A DNA stretch of 64,000 nt. Source: Faecalibacterium prausnitzii. Its GTDB lineage: Bacteria; Bacillota; Clostridia; Oscillospirales; Ruminococcaceae. Position 1 is the first letter of the stretch, and each line of letters starts with the position of its first letter. The position numbers were made by a program, and so were the translations under genes. Under the pieces are notes generated by a model. It saw only the letters and a list, made by a program, of their open reading frames with translations. It made no database searches and was not told where the DNA came from. This document shows positions 51,079 to 59,759 of the stretch, piece after piece. Location: NCBI RefSeq assembly GCF_003287495.1, contig NZ_PRLE01000003.1, positions 248,001 through 312,000 on the forward strand, given 5' to 3'.

Positions 51079-52346
51079 TGCTTTATTATTTCGTTGAGTT
51101 TGCAGGGAGCTTTGCCAACATTGCCCTGTTGCTGCTTTTTATCGGTCGGCTGTTTTCCAAAAAGGAACCCGTCTCAAGGTGGTTCTATGCGTCATATGTT
51201 GCACTCTTGATCGCTGGGCAGTGCGCTTTGAGTTTATTCCCGGATTGGGTAACGCAGCGCACGATTTATCTTTTAGTTGGCGGATTTCTCCTTGCATTGC
51301 TGTTCTATGAGGTGCGACCGTGGCAGGCGGTTTTCGCAAGCGGAGCCTTCTTTACACTGGCTGCTTTGGTGGAAGTGCTTGCAATGCTCCTGATTGGTCT
51401 GCGTATCCCGGATACCGACATTCTGATGCAGGCTGGGGCAGCACGGTTGGTCTATATTGTTTTTTCAAACCTGATTCAAATTCCACTCGTAGTTCTGATT
51501 TCACATTTTTTCAGCCGAAAGGGAAATGCTCTGCGCATCCTATGGCTGTTGCCGATCATTGCGATTCAAATCGCAAGTATCGCGGTCTGTTATGTGGCAC
51601 AGTATCATGCTGCGGATGATTATTTCCCTGATTATATGGTCGGCCTTATGGCTGTACTTCTCCTTATAAACATCCTGATCGTGTTCTATGTGGAAGCTCT
51701 CCGGGAAAATGAGCTAGAAAAATTCAAAGTCAAGTTCAATGAGCAGCAGTACAACCTTCAAATGGAATACTACCAGCAGCTCAAAGAACGTCAGGAAGAA
51801 GTCCGTTCTCTACAGCATGATGTGAAGAAATACATTCTGGCGATGCAGGCAGTTGCAGAACACGGTGATACCGAAGAACTTCACAAGATCGCACAGGCCG
51901 CCACGAATGTTTTCGAGCGTTCCACAAATATTTCTGCTGTCGGAAATCCTGTTGTTGATGCTCTTTTGAATTATTACTTACGAATTGTGGAAAGGAATAA
52001 CATCAAAGTCAAACTGGATGTGACGATTCCTGAAGTTCTGACGATCTCATCGTTGTCTTTGAGCATCATCATCGGAAACACATTTGACAATGCCATTGAA
52101 GCCTGCTGCGACTTGCCAGCAGAACAGCGAATCATTCATCTACAGCTGCGCAAGCAGTATCGCAGTCTCTTTTACCGGCTTGAGAATCCATACAGCGATA
52201 CCGTTCGCAGCATCCGCATCGGAGAGTATCACGGTTACGGACTAAAGAACATAAATCGTATCGTTCAAGAGAACCATGGCGACTTCTACACAAAGAAGAA
52301 GGACGGTGTGTTTACCGTCCAAGTCCGCCTGAACTGCGAAAATTAA
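51075..52346 (+). CDS. agrC: AgrC-type sensor histidine kinase (GHKL)
   Basis: 423 residues; ATG at 51075 overlaps the agrA stop (ATGA). Six predicted helices in the first 220 residues form the peptide-sensing part. The His box is RSLQHDVKKYILAMQA near residue 250, the N box GNTFDNAIEACCD near 335, and the G box HGYGLKNINRIV near 390. These are features of the HPK10 kinases that read cyclic peptides. The peptide from agrD in the divergent operon is its probable ligand. Confidence 0.88.
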   Translation: MMLYYFVEFAGSFANIALLLLFIGRLFSKKEPVSRWFYASYVALLIAGQCALSLFPDWVTQRTIYLLVGGFLLALLFYEVRPWQAVFASGAFFTLAALVEVLAMLLIGLRIPDTDILMQAGAARLVYIVFSNLIQIPLVVLISHFFSRKGNALRILWLLPIIAIQIASIAVCYVAQYHAADDYFPDYMVGLMAVLLLINILIVFYVEALRENELEKFKVKFNEQQYNLQMEYYQQLKERQEEVRSLQHDVKKYILAMQAVAEHGDTEELHKIAQAATNVFERSTNISAVGNPVVDALLNYYLRIVERNNIKVKLDVTIPEVLTISSLSLSIIIGNTFDNAIEACCDLPAEQRIIHLQLRKQYRSLFYRLENPYSDTVRSIRIGEYHGYGLKNINRIVQENHGDFYTKKKDGVFTVQVRLNCEN

Positions 52347-52427
52347 AACATTCTTCTAAAACGCAGCCTTGCTTTCGCTTGTACTTTGTGTGTTTCGTTC
52401 ATCTGATGTATTCATTATCCTGAAGTG

Positions 52428-52607
52428 TTGACACGCATTCGTACTTATGTTATCATTCCCAACAAATCCACAGAGATTTCTGTAAAGAAACGATTCTGTG
52501 CGGTTTTATTTCCTGCGAAGATTTACCGCCCCGCAACACACCCGATCATTTTGCCGTCTGTTTCACCCGACAAAATCCTTCGCCTGTACTGCGTGGGCGG
52601 TATTTTT
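52428..52607 (+). ncRNA. Promoter plus structured RNA element, copy 1
   Basis: TTGACA (52428-52433), 17 bases, TATCAT (52451-52456), near consensus. The transcript would contain nested stems ACCGCCC / GGGCGGT (52525-52531 with 52595-52601) and ATTTTGCCG / CGACAAAAT, closing with TATTTTTCTTTT like a terminator. The same promoter-plus-structure unit occurs at 62432-62612 before the second mob module. The same bases can also be read as a short peptide in both copies (CVGGIFLF at the end), so a coding role is not excluded. Confidence 0.5.
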
Positions 52608-52674
52608 CTTTTCCGGGGAAGATTGCACCTTGAAAATTTCATGAGCCGACCGAACGTGATACCGGCTCTCTAGT

Positions 52675-52975
52675 CAACGCCGCTGCAAAACAGGGGCAGG
52701 AACTTCGTTCGGGGCAAACGGCGATTCACATATATGAGCAGTGGAACTCTCTACTTATTTTTGCGTCTTAACAATTCGGAAACAACTTTCGGAAATACGT
52801 TTTGAGCGCAGCAGTGGAGAGCAAGAACCGTCCCGTGGCCACAAATTTTCAATTCTTGAAAATGTTGTGCTCCATCGGGACTTCACTTCTTCAATGCACC
52901 TGCATTTCCGAAGTGATCTTGTTGGGGCGTGCCTGCCCCAAACCCTGCTCATGGTTCGCACCTGACGGTGCGAAC
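52675..52975 (+). other. Candidate origin of transfer, copy 1
   Basis: Non-coding stretch before mobC. It holds CAACGCCGCTGCAAAACAGG followed by GGCAGGAAC (52675-52703), the hairpin TTGGGG-CGTGCCTG-CCCCAA (52922-52941) followed by ACCCTGCTC, and the hairpin GTTCGCACC / GGTGCGAAC (52954-52975). All three recur in order before the second mobC at 62831-63105. Conservation beside relaxase genes suggests oriT and relaxosome sites; the nick position is not known. Confidence 0.5.
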
Positions 52976-53037
52976 AGCAACGGCGTGTCGTGCTTACATA
53001 ACTTCACCGAGGAGTTATCGAACAGACAGGAGGTACA

Positions 53038-53472
53038 ATGACCAAAACGAATGTTCAACCGATTCCTAGCAATTCCCAGCACCACGACACGCCGAACAAC
53101 AAAACGCACGTCATCAAGTTCCGAGTAACGGAAACTGAAAAGATGGAACTCGAACAAACCGCAAAACTCCTTCATCTCTCCCTGTCCACCCTCATCCGCC
53201 GTGCGCTGCACAGTGCGAAGATCGAGCGCACTGTTGTCGTTGCCGGCGGCGGAGAAGAAACCCTGACCGCTGTTTCCACCCTGCTTGCCCAGTGCAGCAG
53301 GGTGGGCGGCAACCTGAACCAACTCGCACGACACTTTAACTCTGGCGGAGCAGACACCGAACAGCTCCGGGCGAAACTTCTTGACGAACTTGCAGACCTG
53401 ACTGCATTCCGGCTCCACGCCGAGAAAGTTCTGGGTGAACTGTATGGCAACGCTCAAGCATATCGCCTCTAA
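53038..53472 (+). CDS. mobC: MobC-like mobilization accessory protein, copy 1
   Basis: 144 residues; ATG behind ACAGGAGGTACA. A ribbon-helix-helix-like N-terminus (THVIKFRVTETEKMELEQTA, shown in part) is followed by the MobC signature GGNLNQLARHFNSGG and LRAKLLDELADLTAFRLHAE. It helps the relaxase open oriT DNA. The 3' end overlaps the relaxase start in another frame, a typical mobC-mobA arrangement. Similar over most of its length to the copy at 63177. Confidence 0.85.
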   Translation: MTKTNVQPIPSNSQHHDTPNNKTHVIKFRVTETEKMELEQTAKLLHLSLSTLIRRALHSAKIERTVVVAGGGEETLTAVSTLLAQCSRVGGNLNQLARHFNSGGADTEQLRAKLLDELADLTAFRLHAEKVLGELYGNAQAYRL

Positions 53473-55009
53473 AAATTCGGACTACACCGCCATCGAAGCG
53501 TACCTCGTTTACCAGCACGATGAATTTTCCGGCAAGAAGATTCTGGACGAACAGGGCAGACCCAAGCTGCGGGAATCGTACATTCTGGATACCCTTGAAT
53601 GCGGCGAAGCCTCGTTTGCAACGGCCTGTCTGCTGGCAAATCGGAAGTACGACAAGAACAACAACCCGGATGATATCAAGAGCCACCAGTATATCATCAG
53701 CTTCGACCCACGGGATGCAGTCGAAAATGGACTGACGATGGAAAAGGCACAGGCCCTCGGCCTGAACTTCTGTAAAGAGAACTTTCCCGGCCATCCTGCT
53801 ATCGTCTGCACCCACCCGGACGGACACAACCATTCGGGAAATATCCATGTCCACATCGTGATCGGTAGCGTCCGGACACAAGAAGTGGAGCGCAAGCCCT
53901 ATATGCAGAAGCCCCGTGACTGGCGTGAGGGCATGAAGCATTCCAGCACAGCCCAGACCATGCGGCACTTGCGTGTCGCGGTCATGGAAATGTGTCAGGA
54001 TGCCAAGCTGTACCAGATCGACCTGCTCAGCTCGAAAAAGCGTGTGAGTGAGCGCGAGTACTGGATGAAACGGCGCGGTCAGATGAAACTCGACCGTGAA
54101 AACGCAGCCCTGCTTGCCGCCGGACAGCAGCCCACACAAACGGAGTTTGAAACCGCAAAGGAGACTTTGCGGAAACAGATCTCGGATGTGCTGGACAATG
54201 CAGTGAGCTTTGAAGATTTCTCGGACAGGCTCTTGCAGCGGTACGGCATCACGGTCAAGGAAAGCCGTGGGCGGCTCAGCTACCTGCCAGCCGGAAGAAA
54301 GAAGTTTATCCGGGCACACAGCCTCGGTGACAAGTTTGAGAAAGAACTCGTGCTTGCCACCTTGAAAGAAAATGCCAAGAGCCAGCCCATTATCCTCCAC
54401 AGCAATCTTGAGGAAGAACCCGACCGAATCAAGAAGCTGGTGGACATTCAGGCGAAGCTGAAGCAGGGCAAGGGCATCGGCTATGAGCGTTGGGCGAAGA
54501 AGCACAACCTCAAAGCCATGGCACAGACCTTGATTCTTTTAGAAGAAAAGGGCTTGACCGATGAGGACGCACTCAACCAGAGAATCGCAGAGCTTGACAC
54601 CAAGTTCCATGAATCGCTGGCCGTAGTGAAAGACCTCGAAACCCGCATGGCAGACAATCAGAAGCTGCGCAGCCACGCTGCTGACTACAAGCAGTACCGA
54701 CCGCTTGCACAGAAGCTGAAAACTGTCAAACACCCAGCAGTCTTTGAAGAACAGCATCGTGCAGAGCTGACAGCATACCGGGCGGCAGCAGCCTATCTCA
54801 AGGCAAACAACATCACCAGCCTGTCCAGTCCGAACAAGCTGGAAGCGGAATACTGCGCTCTTGCTTCTGAAAAGGCCCAGTTCTATGAGCAGTACAGGGA
54901 AGCCAAGTCTGAACTGCTCAAGCTGAAAGATGCAAAACAGAATGTTGCCCTGTTCTTCCGGGAGGAAAAGCAGACGCAACATCATGAGAGAGAAGGAGTG
55001 TGCGTATGA
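53444..55009 (+). CDS. mobA: Relaxase/mobilization nuclease (MobA type), copy 1
   Basis: 521 residues from the ATG at 53444 (GTG at 53435 is also in frame). The relaxase domain fills the first 280 residues: Tyr residues in NSDYTAIEAYLVYQHDEF, LDTLECGEASFATACLLANR, and the metal-binding three-His motif THPDGHNHSGNIHVHIVIG near residue 128. The C-terminal half is helical/coiled-coil (DLETRMADNQKLRSHAADYK). It nicks oriT and leads the strand into the recipient. The start overlaps mobC, and the stop overlaps the ParB-like gene (ATGA). Confidence 0.9.
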   Translation: MATLKHIASKNSDYTAIEAYLVYQHDEFSGKKILDEQGRPKLRESYILDTLECGEASFATACLLANRKYDKNNNPDDIKSHQYIISFDPRDAVENGLTMEKAQALGLNFCKENFPGHPAIVCTHPDGHNHSGNIHVHIVIGSVRTQEVERKPYMQKPRDWREGMKHSSTAQTMRHLRVAVMEMCQDAKLYQIDLLSSKKRVSEREYWMKRRGQMKLDRENAALLAAGQQPTQTEFETAKETLRKQISDVLDNAVSFEDFSDRLLQRYGITVKESRGRLSYLPAGRKKFIRAHSLGDKFEKELVLATLKENAKSQPIILHSNLEEEPDRIKKLVDIQAKLKQGKGIGYERWAKKHNLKAMAQTLILLEEKGLTDEDALNQRIAELDTKFHESLAVVKDLETRMADNQKLRSHAADYKQYRPLAQKLKTVKHPAVFEEQHRAELTAYRAAAAYLKANNITSLSSPNKLEAEYCALASEKAQFYEQYREAKSELLKLKDAKQNVALFFREEKQTQHHEREGVCV

Positions 55010-55944
55010 TCAATCTGAAAATCGACCCGGAGTTCCAGAATCAGATCCCACCGCTGACGGACGATGAGTACAAGCAGCTTGAAGAAAATATCCTCAAGGA
55101 AGGCAAGCTTCTCTCTCCTTTGATCGTTTGGAACAACACCCTTGTTGACGGACACAACCGTTATGCCATCCTCCAGAAGCACCCGGAGATTTGCTTTTCC
55201 ACCATGCCGCTCCGATTTGAAAGCAGAGAAGAAGTCCTCGCATGGATCTGCAAGAATCAGTTGGGGCGGCGTAACCTCACCCCGGAGCAGAAGCTGTTCC
55301 TCATCGGGAAGCAATATGAAGCGGAAAAATCCTCTCATGGCGAAGCCCGCAAAGAATCGCATGATGAAAATGGCCGATTTCACCGGAGTTCTCAAACTGA
55401 TAACTCCGGTGAAGCCATGAAAACCTGCGAACGAATCGCAGAGGAAAATGGTGTAAGCAAGGCAACTGTACTTCGCGCATCGAAGTACATGAAAGGTGTT
55501 GAAATTGCTGAATCCCTGATTCCCGGTATGCGGGAGAAGATTCTGAACAAACAGGTAAAAGTCAGCAAGTCTGATATGCACCGCCTTGCACGAGCCAACT
55601 ATGATGCCCGCGCACAGACCTTGCAGGAAATCCTGCACCCGGAACTGAAAGTTGAACCGAAACCGGATGCCGATGGCATCATCCGGGAACCGGGAAAGGC
55701 ACCTGTAATGCCGTTTCAGAAAATCGAATCGGTCTATGACAGCGATGCTTACCCGGAAGAAGTGCGGCATGATTATGTCGCACTGGAACACGTTACAACA
55801 CGTTTCCGCACAGAGTTTGACTATCTTCTGAGAACTATGCCAGACACAGCACAGCGAGAAGTCATTCTCGAAATCATCCACAAGCACAAGGAGTACCTTG
55901 CTTCTCTGGAATCTGCGCTCGCAGAGGATGAGCAGACAGCATAA
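55006..55944 (+). CDS. ParB-like nuclease-domain protein
   Basis: 312 residues; ATG at 55006 behind AAGGAG, overlapping the relaxase stop. N-terminal ParB/Srx domain: DDEYKQLEENILKEGKLLSP, LIVWNNTLVDGHNRYAILQK, ICKNQLGRRNLTPEQKLFLI. A central HTH is likely in CERIAEENGVSKATVLRASK. The C-terminus is helical. On mobilizable elements such proteins probably support partition or gene control. Co-transcribed with mobC-mobA. Confidence 0.82.
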   Translation: MINLKIDPEFQNQIPPLTDDEYKQLEENILKEGKLLSPLIVWNNTLVDGHNRYAILQKHPEICFSTMPLRFESREEVLAWICKNQLGRRNLTPEQKLFLIGKQYEAEKSSHGEARKESHDENGRFHRSSQTDNSGEAMKTCERIAEENGVSKATVLRASKYMKGVEIAESLIPGMREKILNKQVKVSKSDMHRLARANYDARAQTLQEILHPELKVEPKPDADGIIREPGKAPVMPFQKIESVYDSDAYPEEVRHDYVALEHVTTRFRTEFDYLLRTMPDTAQREVILEIIHKHKEYLASLESALAEDEQTA

Positions 55945-55992
55945 CAACAGGCACATTGTATGCTGTCAACAGAAGTCCAAAGGAGTGTGCGT

Positions 55993-56355
55993 TTGAACAA
56001 AAAGAAAAAGTCCACAAATATTTCCCCTTACCCCGATGAAGCCATCGAACGTCTGGCACGGGCATTTTACCCGGCGATCCTTGCCTGCTGGAACAGCGAG
56101 GAAGGTCAACGGGAGTTTGCCGCATGGCAGGCGGAGCAGGCTCATATTGCAACCAAAGAAAAACAGGAAGTTCCCACTGGGGAACTCCCTGCCTTACTTA
56201 TCGTGTGTGGATTTTTGCAGGGTGCGTCCGGCAGGGCGCACCCTGTTTTTGCGTTCAATCCTCTAATCCGTGACTACCTGTTACATTCCTCAGATACTCG
56301 TCCGGCTCACCGTTCAAGATCAGTTCGGCATACGCCAGCGGGTCATTGTAGATGA
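55993..56355 (+). CDS. Small hypothetical protein of the mobile element
   Basis: 120 residues if the TTG at 55993 is used (AGGAGTGTGCG in front, like the ParB-like gene start); an ATG at 55960 has no site. The first 60 residues (SPYPDEAIERLARAFYPAIL, WNSEEGQREFAAWQAEQAH) look like a genuine helical protein. The rest runs through two hairpins and overlaps the minus-strand gene at 56255, so the original end was probably near 56170. Family not recognised. Confidence 0.45.
   Translation: MNKKKKSTNISPYPDEAIERLARAFYPAILACWNSEEGQREFAAWQAEQAHIATKEKQEVPTGELPALLIVCGFLQGASGRAHPVFAFNPLIRDYLLHSSDTRPAHRSRSVRHTPAGHCR
56217..56252 (+). terminator. Terminator of the mob operon
   Basis: GCAGGGTGCG / GCGCACCCTG stem followed by TTTTT. 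A second hairpin GAGTTCCC-ACT-GGGGAACTC style stem lies just before it near 56167. Confidence 0.75.
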
Positions 56356-56506
56356 GATAGTCCAATTCAGTCCGCTGTGCCATGGTAACATCCAGTGCAT
56401 CTTCGACACCGGTGCAGTTGATGGAAATTTTGCGCCCATCCCGGAGCAGCAGCTCCACACAGCCGGTGCCCATGTTAAACTGACAGGCTCTTGCATCGTA
56501 CTTCAT
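56255..56506 (-). CDS. DUF6061-like small protein, copy 1
   Basis: 83 residues from the ATG at 56506 (AAGGGACG upstream). It contains FNMGTGCVELLLRDGRKISI, NCTGVEDALDVTMAQRTELD and LIYNDPLAYAELILNGEPDE, ending GSHGLED. It is a clear paralogue of the plus-strand protein at 57083. From memory such proteins are called DUF6061 and occur on clostridial mobile elements. Function unknown. The gene lies between the mob operon and the tRNA-Arg half. Confidence 0.7.
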   Translation of the reverse strand: MKYDARACQFNMGTGCVELLLRDGRKISINCTGVEDALDVTMAQRTELDYLIYNDPLAYAELILNGEPDEYLRNVTGSHGLED

Positions 56507-56634
56507 AATCTTGCGTCCCTTCTGCCTTACGGCACTCTTACTGTTGTGACCTTCGTGATACGGTCTTTCTTCTGATAAGGTTTTGGACACACAGCCGTAA
56601 GGGAAGAGCCATTGTTCTCGTTTCCGAAGAAAAC

Positions 56635-56678
56635 AAAAAATCCGAGCCCTTCTCCTATCGAGAAAAGGTTCGGATTTT
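56635..56678. terminator. Terminator beyond the tRNA-Arg half
   Basis: AAAATCCGA / TTCGGATTTT long stem with A and T tracts. It sits where a tRNA terminator would be, 3' of the tRNA-like sequence on the minus strand. Confidence 0.75.
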
Positions 56679-56685
56679 CATGGTT

Positions 56686-56730
56686 TGGTGCGATGGAAGG
56701 GACTCGAACCCCCGGCCTACTGATTCGTAG
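56686..56730 (-). other. 3' half of a tRNA-Arg: attachment-site remnant
   Basis: Minus strand: CTACGAA (anticodon loop, ACG) then TCAGT, a T-arm with GGTTCGAGTCCC, CCATCGC acceptor strand, discriminator A and CCA. The 5' half is missing: upstream bases do not pair with TCAGT or CCATCGC. Half tRNAs ending in the anticodon loop are the usual product of integration at tRNA genes, so this is probably attL or attR of a past element. Confidence 0.65.
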
Positions 56731-56740
56731 GAACCGAATG

Positions 56741-57082
56741 GCACATTTTGTCCATTTCATCATTTGACGCTAAAACGTCATTCTAATCGAATCACCGTTA
56801 TTTTGCCGTTGTTATTCTGTTGCATCCTTTGCATTGCTTGCACGCCTTTGCACCTGTTATCCATCCTTGCGATGTGCAGAAAATGTGCAAAAGTGTGCAG
56901 AGTCAAAATCAGCCCGGCAAAACAGGCTGTTTCGCACAGCCCCAAAAGCTGGATTTCAACGGTATTTATTGTGCAAAATCTTCCAGTTTTATCCAAACAA
57001 CAATCTTACATGACACACCGGTTCTATGGCAGGGTTTAGGACATCCGAACAGACACCGTTTGATATAGAAATGAGGTTCGCC
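56741..57082. other. Spacer with GTGCA repeats
   Basis: No gene seen. Near 56830-56855 TTTGCATTGC, TTGCACGCC and TTTGCACCTG; near 56873-56903 GATGTGCAG, ATGTGCAAA and AGTGTGCAG, in the opposite sense. They resemble arm-type integrase sites beside the tRNA-Arg half. An imperfect hairpin GCCCGGCAAAACAGGCTG lies near 56921. Confidence 0.35.
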
Positions 57083-57331
57083 ATGAATAAACTGCTTTCC
57101 TGCCGCTACAACATGGACACCAACCGGGTGGAAGCCCGGTTTAAGGATGGCACTACCCTTGCCATCGACTGCATCGCCGTCGAGGATGAGTACGGCAACA
57201 CCCCGGCACAGCGGGCGGAGCTGGACTGGCTGCTGTATAATAAGCCATTGGAGTATGCCCAGATGGTGCTGAGAGGGGAGATGAAGCAGTATCTCTCCCT
57301 TGGCTGTGACCACGGCAGACTGGAAGATTAA
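57083..57331 (+). CDS. DUF6061-like small protein, copy 2
   Basis: 82 residues from the ATG at 57083 (GAGGT in front; ATG at 57071 is also possible). SCRYNMDTNRVEARFKDGTT, LAIDCIAVEDEYGNTPAQRA, ELDWLLYNKPLEYAQMVLRG, ending CDHGRLED. Paralogue of the protein at 56255, here on the other strand and on the other side of the tRNA-Arg half. Function unknown. Confidence 0.7.
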   Translation: MNKLLSCRYNMDTNRVEARFKDGTTLAIDCIAVEDEYGNTPAQRAELDWLLYNKPLEYAQMVLRGEMKQYLSLGCDHGRLED

Positions 57332-57348
57332 GCCCTTATAAAGAACAC

Positions 57349-57392
57349 GATGCCCACCGACCTATGGTTTTCGCCATAAGCTGGTGGGCATC
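57349..57392. terminator. Terminator between the DUF6061-like and FtsX-type genes
   Basis: GATGCCCACC / GGTGGGCATC with inner CTATGG / CCATAAG stem, between convergent genes. Confidence 0.75.
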
Positions 57393-57404
57393 TGTTGTTC
57401 CGGT

Positions 57405-59759
57405 TTATAATTCACTGATGGTTGCAGTAATGGGCTGCATGAGGATTCGCCTGACCGGGTTATATACTGCCAGCACCACAGCCGCCAGCACGACTACGAC
57501 AATCACGGCAAGACAGCCCCACGGCACCTGCCACGCTGCACCGAAATAATGGGTGATGAGCAGGATATACAGCTTCCGATTCAGCACAAGACCCAGCGCA
57601 ATGCCCACCACAAGACCGGACACCGCATAGGTGCCAGCTTCGGCAGAGATCATGCGTTTCAGCTGTGCATCATCCATCCCGATGGCACGCAGGATGCCAT
57701 ACTGCTTCATTCGTGCCGACACGCTCATGGAAATGCTGTTGATGATGTTCAGAATGGTGATTCCTGCAATCACGATGAGAAACGCATAGACCACCAGATG
57801 GAACGCCCAGTAGGTGCTTTGTATCATCCGATTTCCTTCGATTCGGTTGGAAAAAACAACCTGCTTGTTTAACGTGTCGCTCAGCAGGGTGTGTATTTGT
57901 GCAATGGCTGCGTCTGCTGTGGTATCTTTTAGTTGAATATCGATTACCGCATAGCGGTTTTGCCCGGTCAGCTGATGGAAGGTTTCTTCGGTGCAGATAA
58001 CAATCGGGGAATCGGTACTACTGAACGGGCTGTCGTTCAATACACCCACGACTGTGAGCTTTGCATCCTCCAGCTGAATGGTATCACCCACGGTCAGGGA
58101 GTTGCTTTTGTCGAATACCGTCAGCACAGGGTATGTGCCATCCTCCGGCTCCTGCGGAAGGGTTCCGCCAATCAGGTCTTTTTTCGCCCAGCCAAACTGT
58201 ATAGTATCGTATGAAATCAGGTCGATGGACCCCTGTTTTCCCTGATATTCCGCCGGGAGCGGGCAAAACATCCGCCCGAATGCGTGTTTGACTTCCGGCA
58301 GAGCTTCCAACTGCTCCACCAGCACCGGGTCAAGGACATTTTGCCCGGATGTTTCAGCCACCGATAAGTCCGGTGCGTAGGACTGCAACGGATTCAGCGC
58401 AAATCCAACCCATCGAAGCAAAACCGAAAAGCTCAAAAACAGGAGAATGCTTAACGCAAAGGAGCCTGTCATCAGAAGCAAGTTCTTTTTGGACGAGGTT
58501 GCATGGCTCACGCCCAAAGAAAGCTCTGCACGACTTCCAAACAACCGAGCATGACACGGAGAAGCCGCTGCATTTTCCACCGCATTCCCAGTTGCTGCTG
58601 TGATCGGAGAAGCTTTTGCCGCCCGCCGTGCCGGAGAAGATGCCGCGAACCAAACTGTGATAAGTCCCAGCGCGGAACCACAGATAATACCGACCGGGCT
58701 GACGCCAAGTACTGGTAAAGAGCTGAACTCCTCGCCGATAAATCCACGCAGAAAGGAACACAATCCCCATGTGGAAACGATTCCCAGCACACATCCTGCT
58801 GGAACAGCAGTTTTACACCAGAAAAGAGCTTCCAGCCGGACAAGCATCCGAACCTGATTTTTTCCTGCCCCAAGACAACGCAGCATTCCATAATAGCTGG
58901 TACGCTGCGCTACATTGCTGTTGATGCTGCCTGTGATCATAAAAATTCCGGCAAGGACGACCATGCCAGCCAACACAGCCGCTACCGCATATAAGCCTAC
59001 AATATAATCGTTGTTGCTGCTTGCGTTCAACGCCATCAGGTAAGTATTTTCGGAGATTTTTTCTTCTGAAATTCCGTACTTGTTTTCGATGTTCACAATG
59101 GACTGCCGCAAATTGGTACGTGGCTTGAACTGGATGAAATACTGTGTTTCAAAGGATTCTTCTACCTGTGCGGCAATCTGAGAAAATGTACTGCGGTTCA
59201 TCACCAGCACAACAGCATCATACTGGTTCGCATCGGAGGTATCCTCATTGAAACCTGCGACAGTAAGTGAAATGGTCTGTCCATCCGGGAGCGTCAGCGG
59301 AATCGCTGTACCGACCGTAACATCCAGCCAATCCCGGATGTTTGCTGTCACGAGCACTTCGCCATCCGCCGGGGCAGTGCTGCACTGCATTCCCGGAAAG
59401 ATTTGAAGGATTGCATCATCTGCTCCTACCAGTGCGGCACGTTTATCTCCGGCAAAGTAGTTTTCCGTAAGGGAAGCGTTGATGTCGCTATACGCCGAAA
59501 ATGCAGCAACATCCTCCTGTGCGGCAAGCTCTGCGGCTGTTTCAGGGGAGATGTCCTTTACCATGATATGCCAGTTTCCGTTTTTGTTCAGCTGGTTTGA
59601 GGTTTCCATCCGAATCGCCATATCTGCCATACTGAACACCGCCGTGACCAGAAACACCGCAAGGACGATGCACAAAATCGTCATGCGGTTCTGCCGTCTG
59701 CGTACCTTGGCAGAAAGCGGGATCAGGCTCAGATAGCTTTTCATTTCTGTGTTGCTCAT
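57405..59759 (-). CDS. ABC transporter permease with two FtsX domains
   Basis: 784 residues; ATG at 59759 behind GGGAGGTG and overlapping the ATPase gene stop (ATGA). Helix 1 near residues 26-48, a MacB-like outside domain, then FtsX helices with YGMLRCLGAGKNQVRMLVRL near 300, a second outside domain, and a second FtsX set with YGILRAIGMDDAQLKRMISA near 720. It acts with the ATPase as a Type VII ABC system, typically removing or sensing antimicrobial peptides or lipids at the membrane. Last gene of the RR-HK-ABC operon. Confidence 0.88.
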   Translation of the reverse strand: MSNTEMKSYLSLIPLSAKVRRRQNRMTILCIVLAVFLVTAVFSMADMAIRMETSNQLNKNGNWHIMVKDISPETAAELAAQEDVAAFSAYSDINASLTENYFAGDKRAALVGADDAILQIFPGMQCSTAPADGEVLVTANIRDWLDVTVGTAIPLTLPDGQTISLTVAGFNEDTSDANQYDAVVLVMNRSTFSQIAAQVEESFETQYFIQFKPRTNLRQSIVNIENKYGISEEKISENTYLMALNASSNNDYIVGLYAVAAVLAGMVVLAGIFMITGSINSNVAQRTSYYGMLRCLGAGKNQVRMLVRLEALFWCKTAVPAGCVLGIVSTWGLCSFLRGFIGEEFSSLPVLGVSPVGIICGSALGLITVWFAASSPARRAAKASPITAATGNAVENAAASPCHARLFGSRAELSLGVSHATSSKKNLLLMTGSFALSILLFLSFSVLLRWVGFALNPLQSYAPDLSVAETSGQNVLDPVLVEQLEALPEVKHAFGRMFCPLPAEYQGKQGSIDLISYDTIQFGWAKKDLIGGTLPQEPEDGTYPVLTVFDKSNSLTVGDTIQLEDAKLTVVGVLNDSPFSSTDSPIVICTEETFHQLTGQNRYAVIDIQLKDTTADAAIAQIHTLLSDTLNKQVVFSNRIEGNRMIQSTYWAFHLVVYAFLIVIAGITILNIINSISMSVSARMKQYGILRAIGMDDAQLKRMISAEAGTYAVSGLVVGIALGLVLNRKLYILLITHYFGAAWQVPWGCLAVIVVVVLAAVVLAVYNPVRRILMQPITATISEL

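Noticed and set aside
52425-52673. Short protein upstream of the first mob module
   Set aside because: The start lacks a ribosome-binding site, and the copies differ more in codons than in stem pairing; treated as RNA, though coding is not excluded.
46131-56730. The two tRNA-Arg-like ends as attL/attR of one element
   Set aside because: They are in inverted orientation; att sites of one insertion must be direct repeats.
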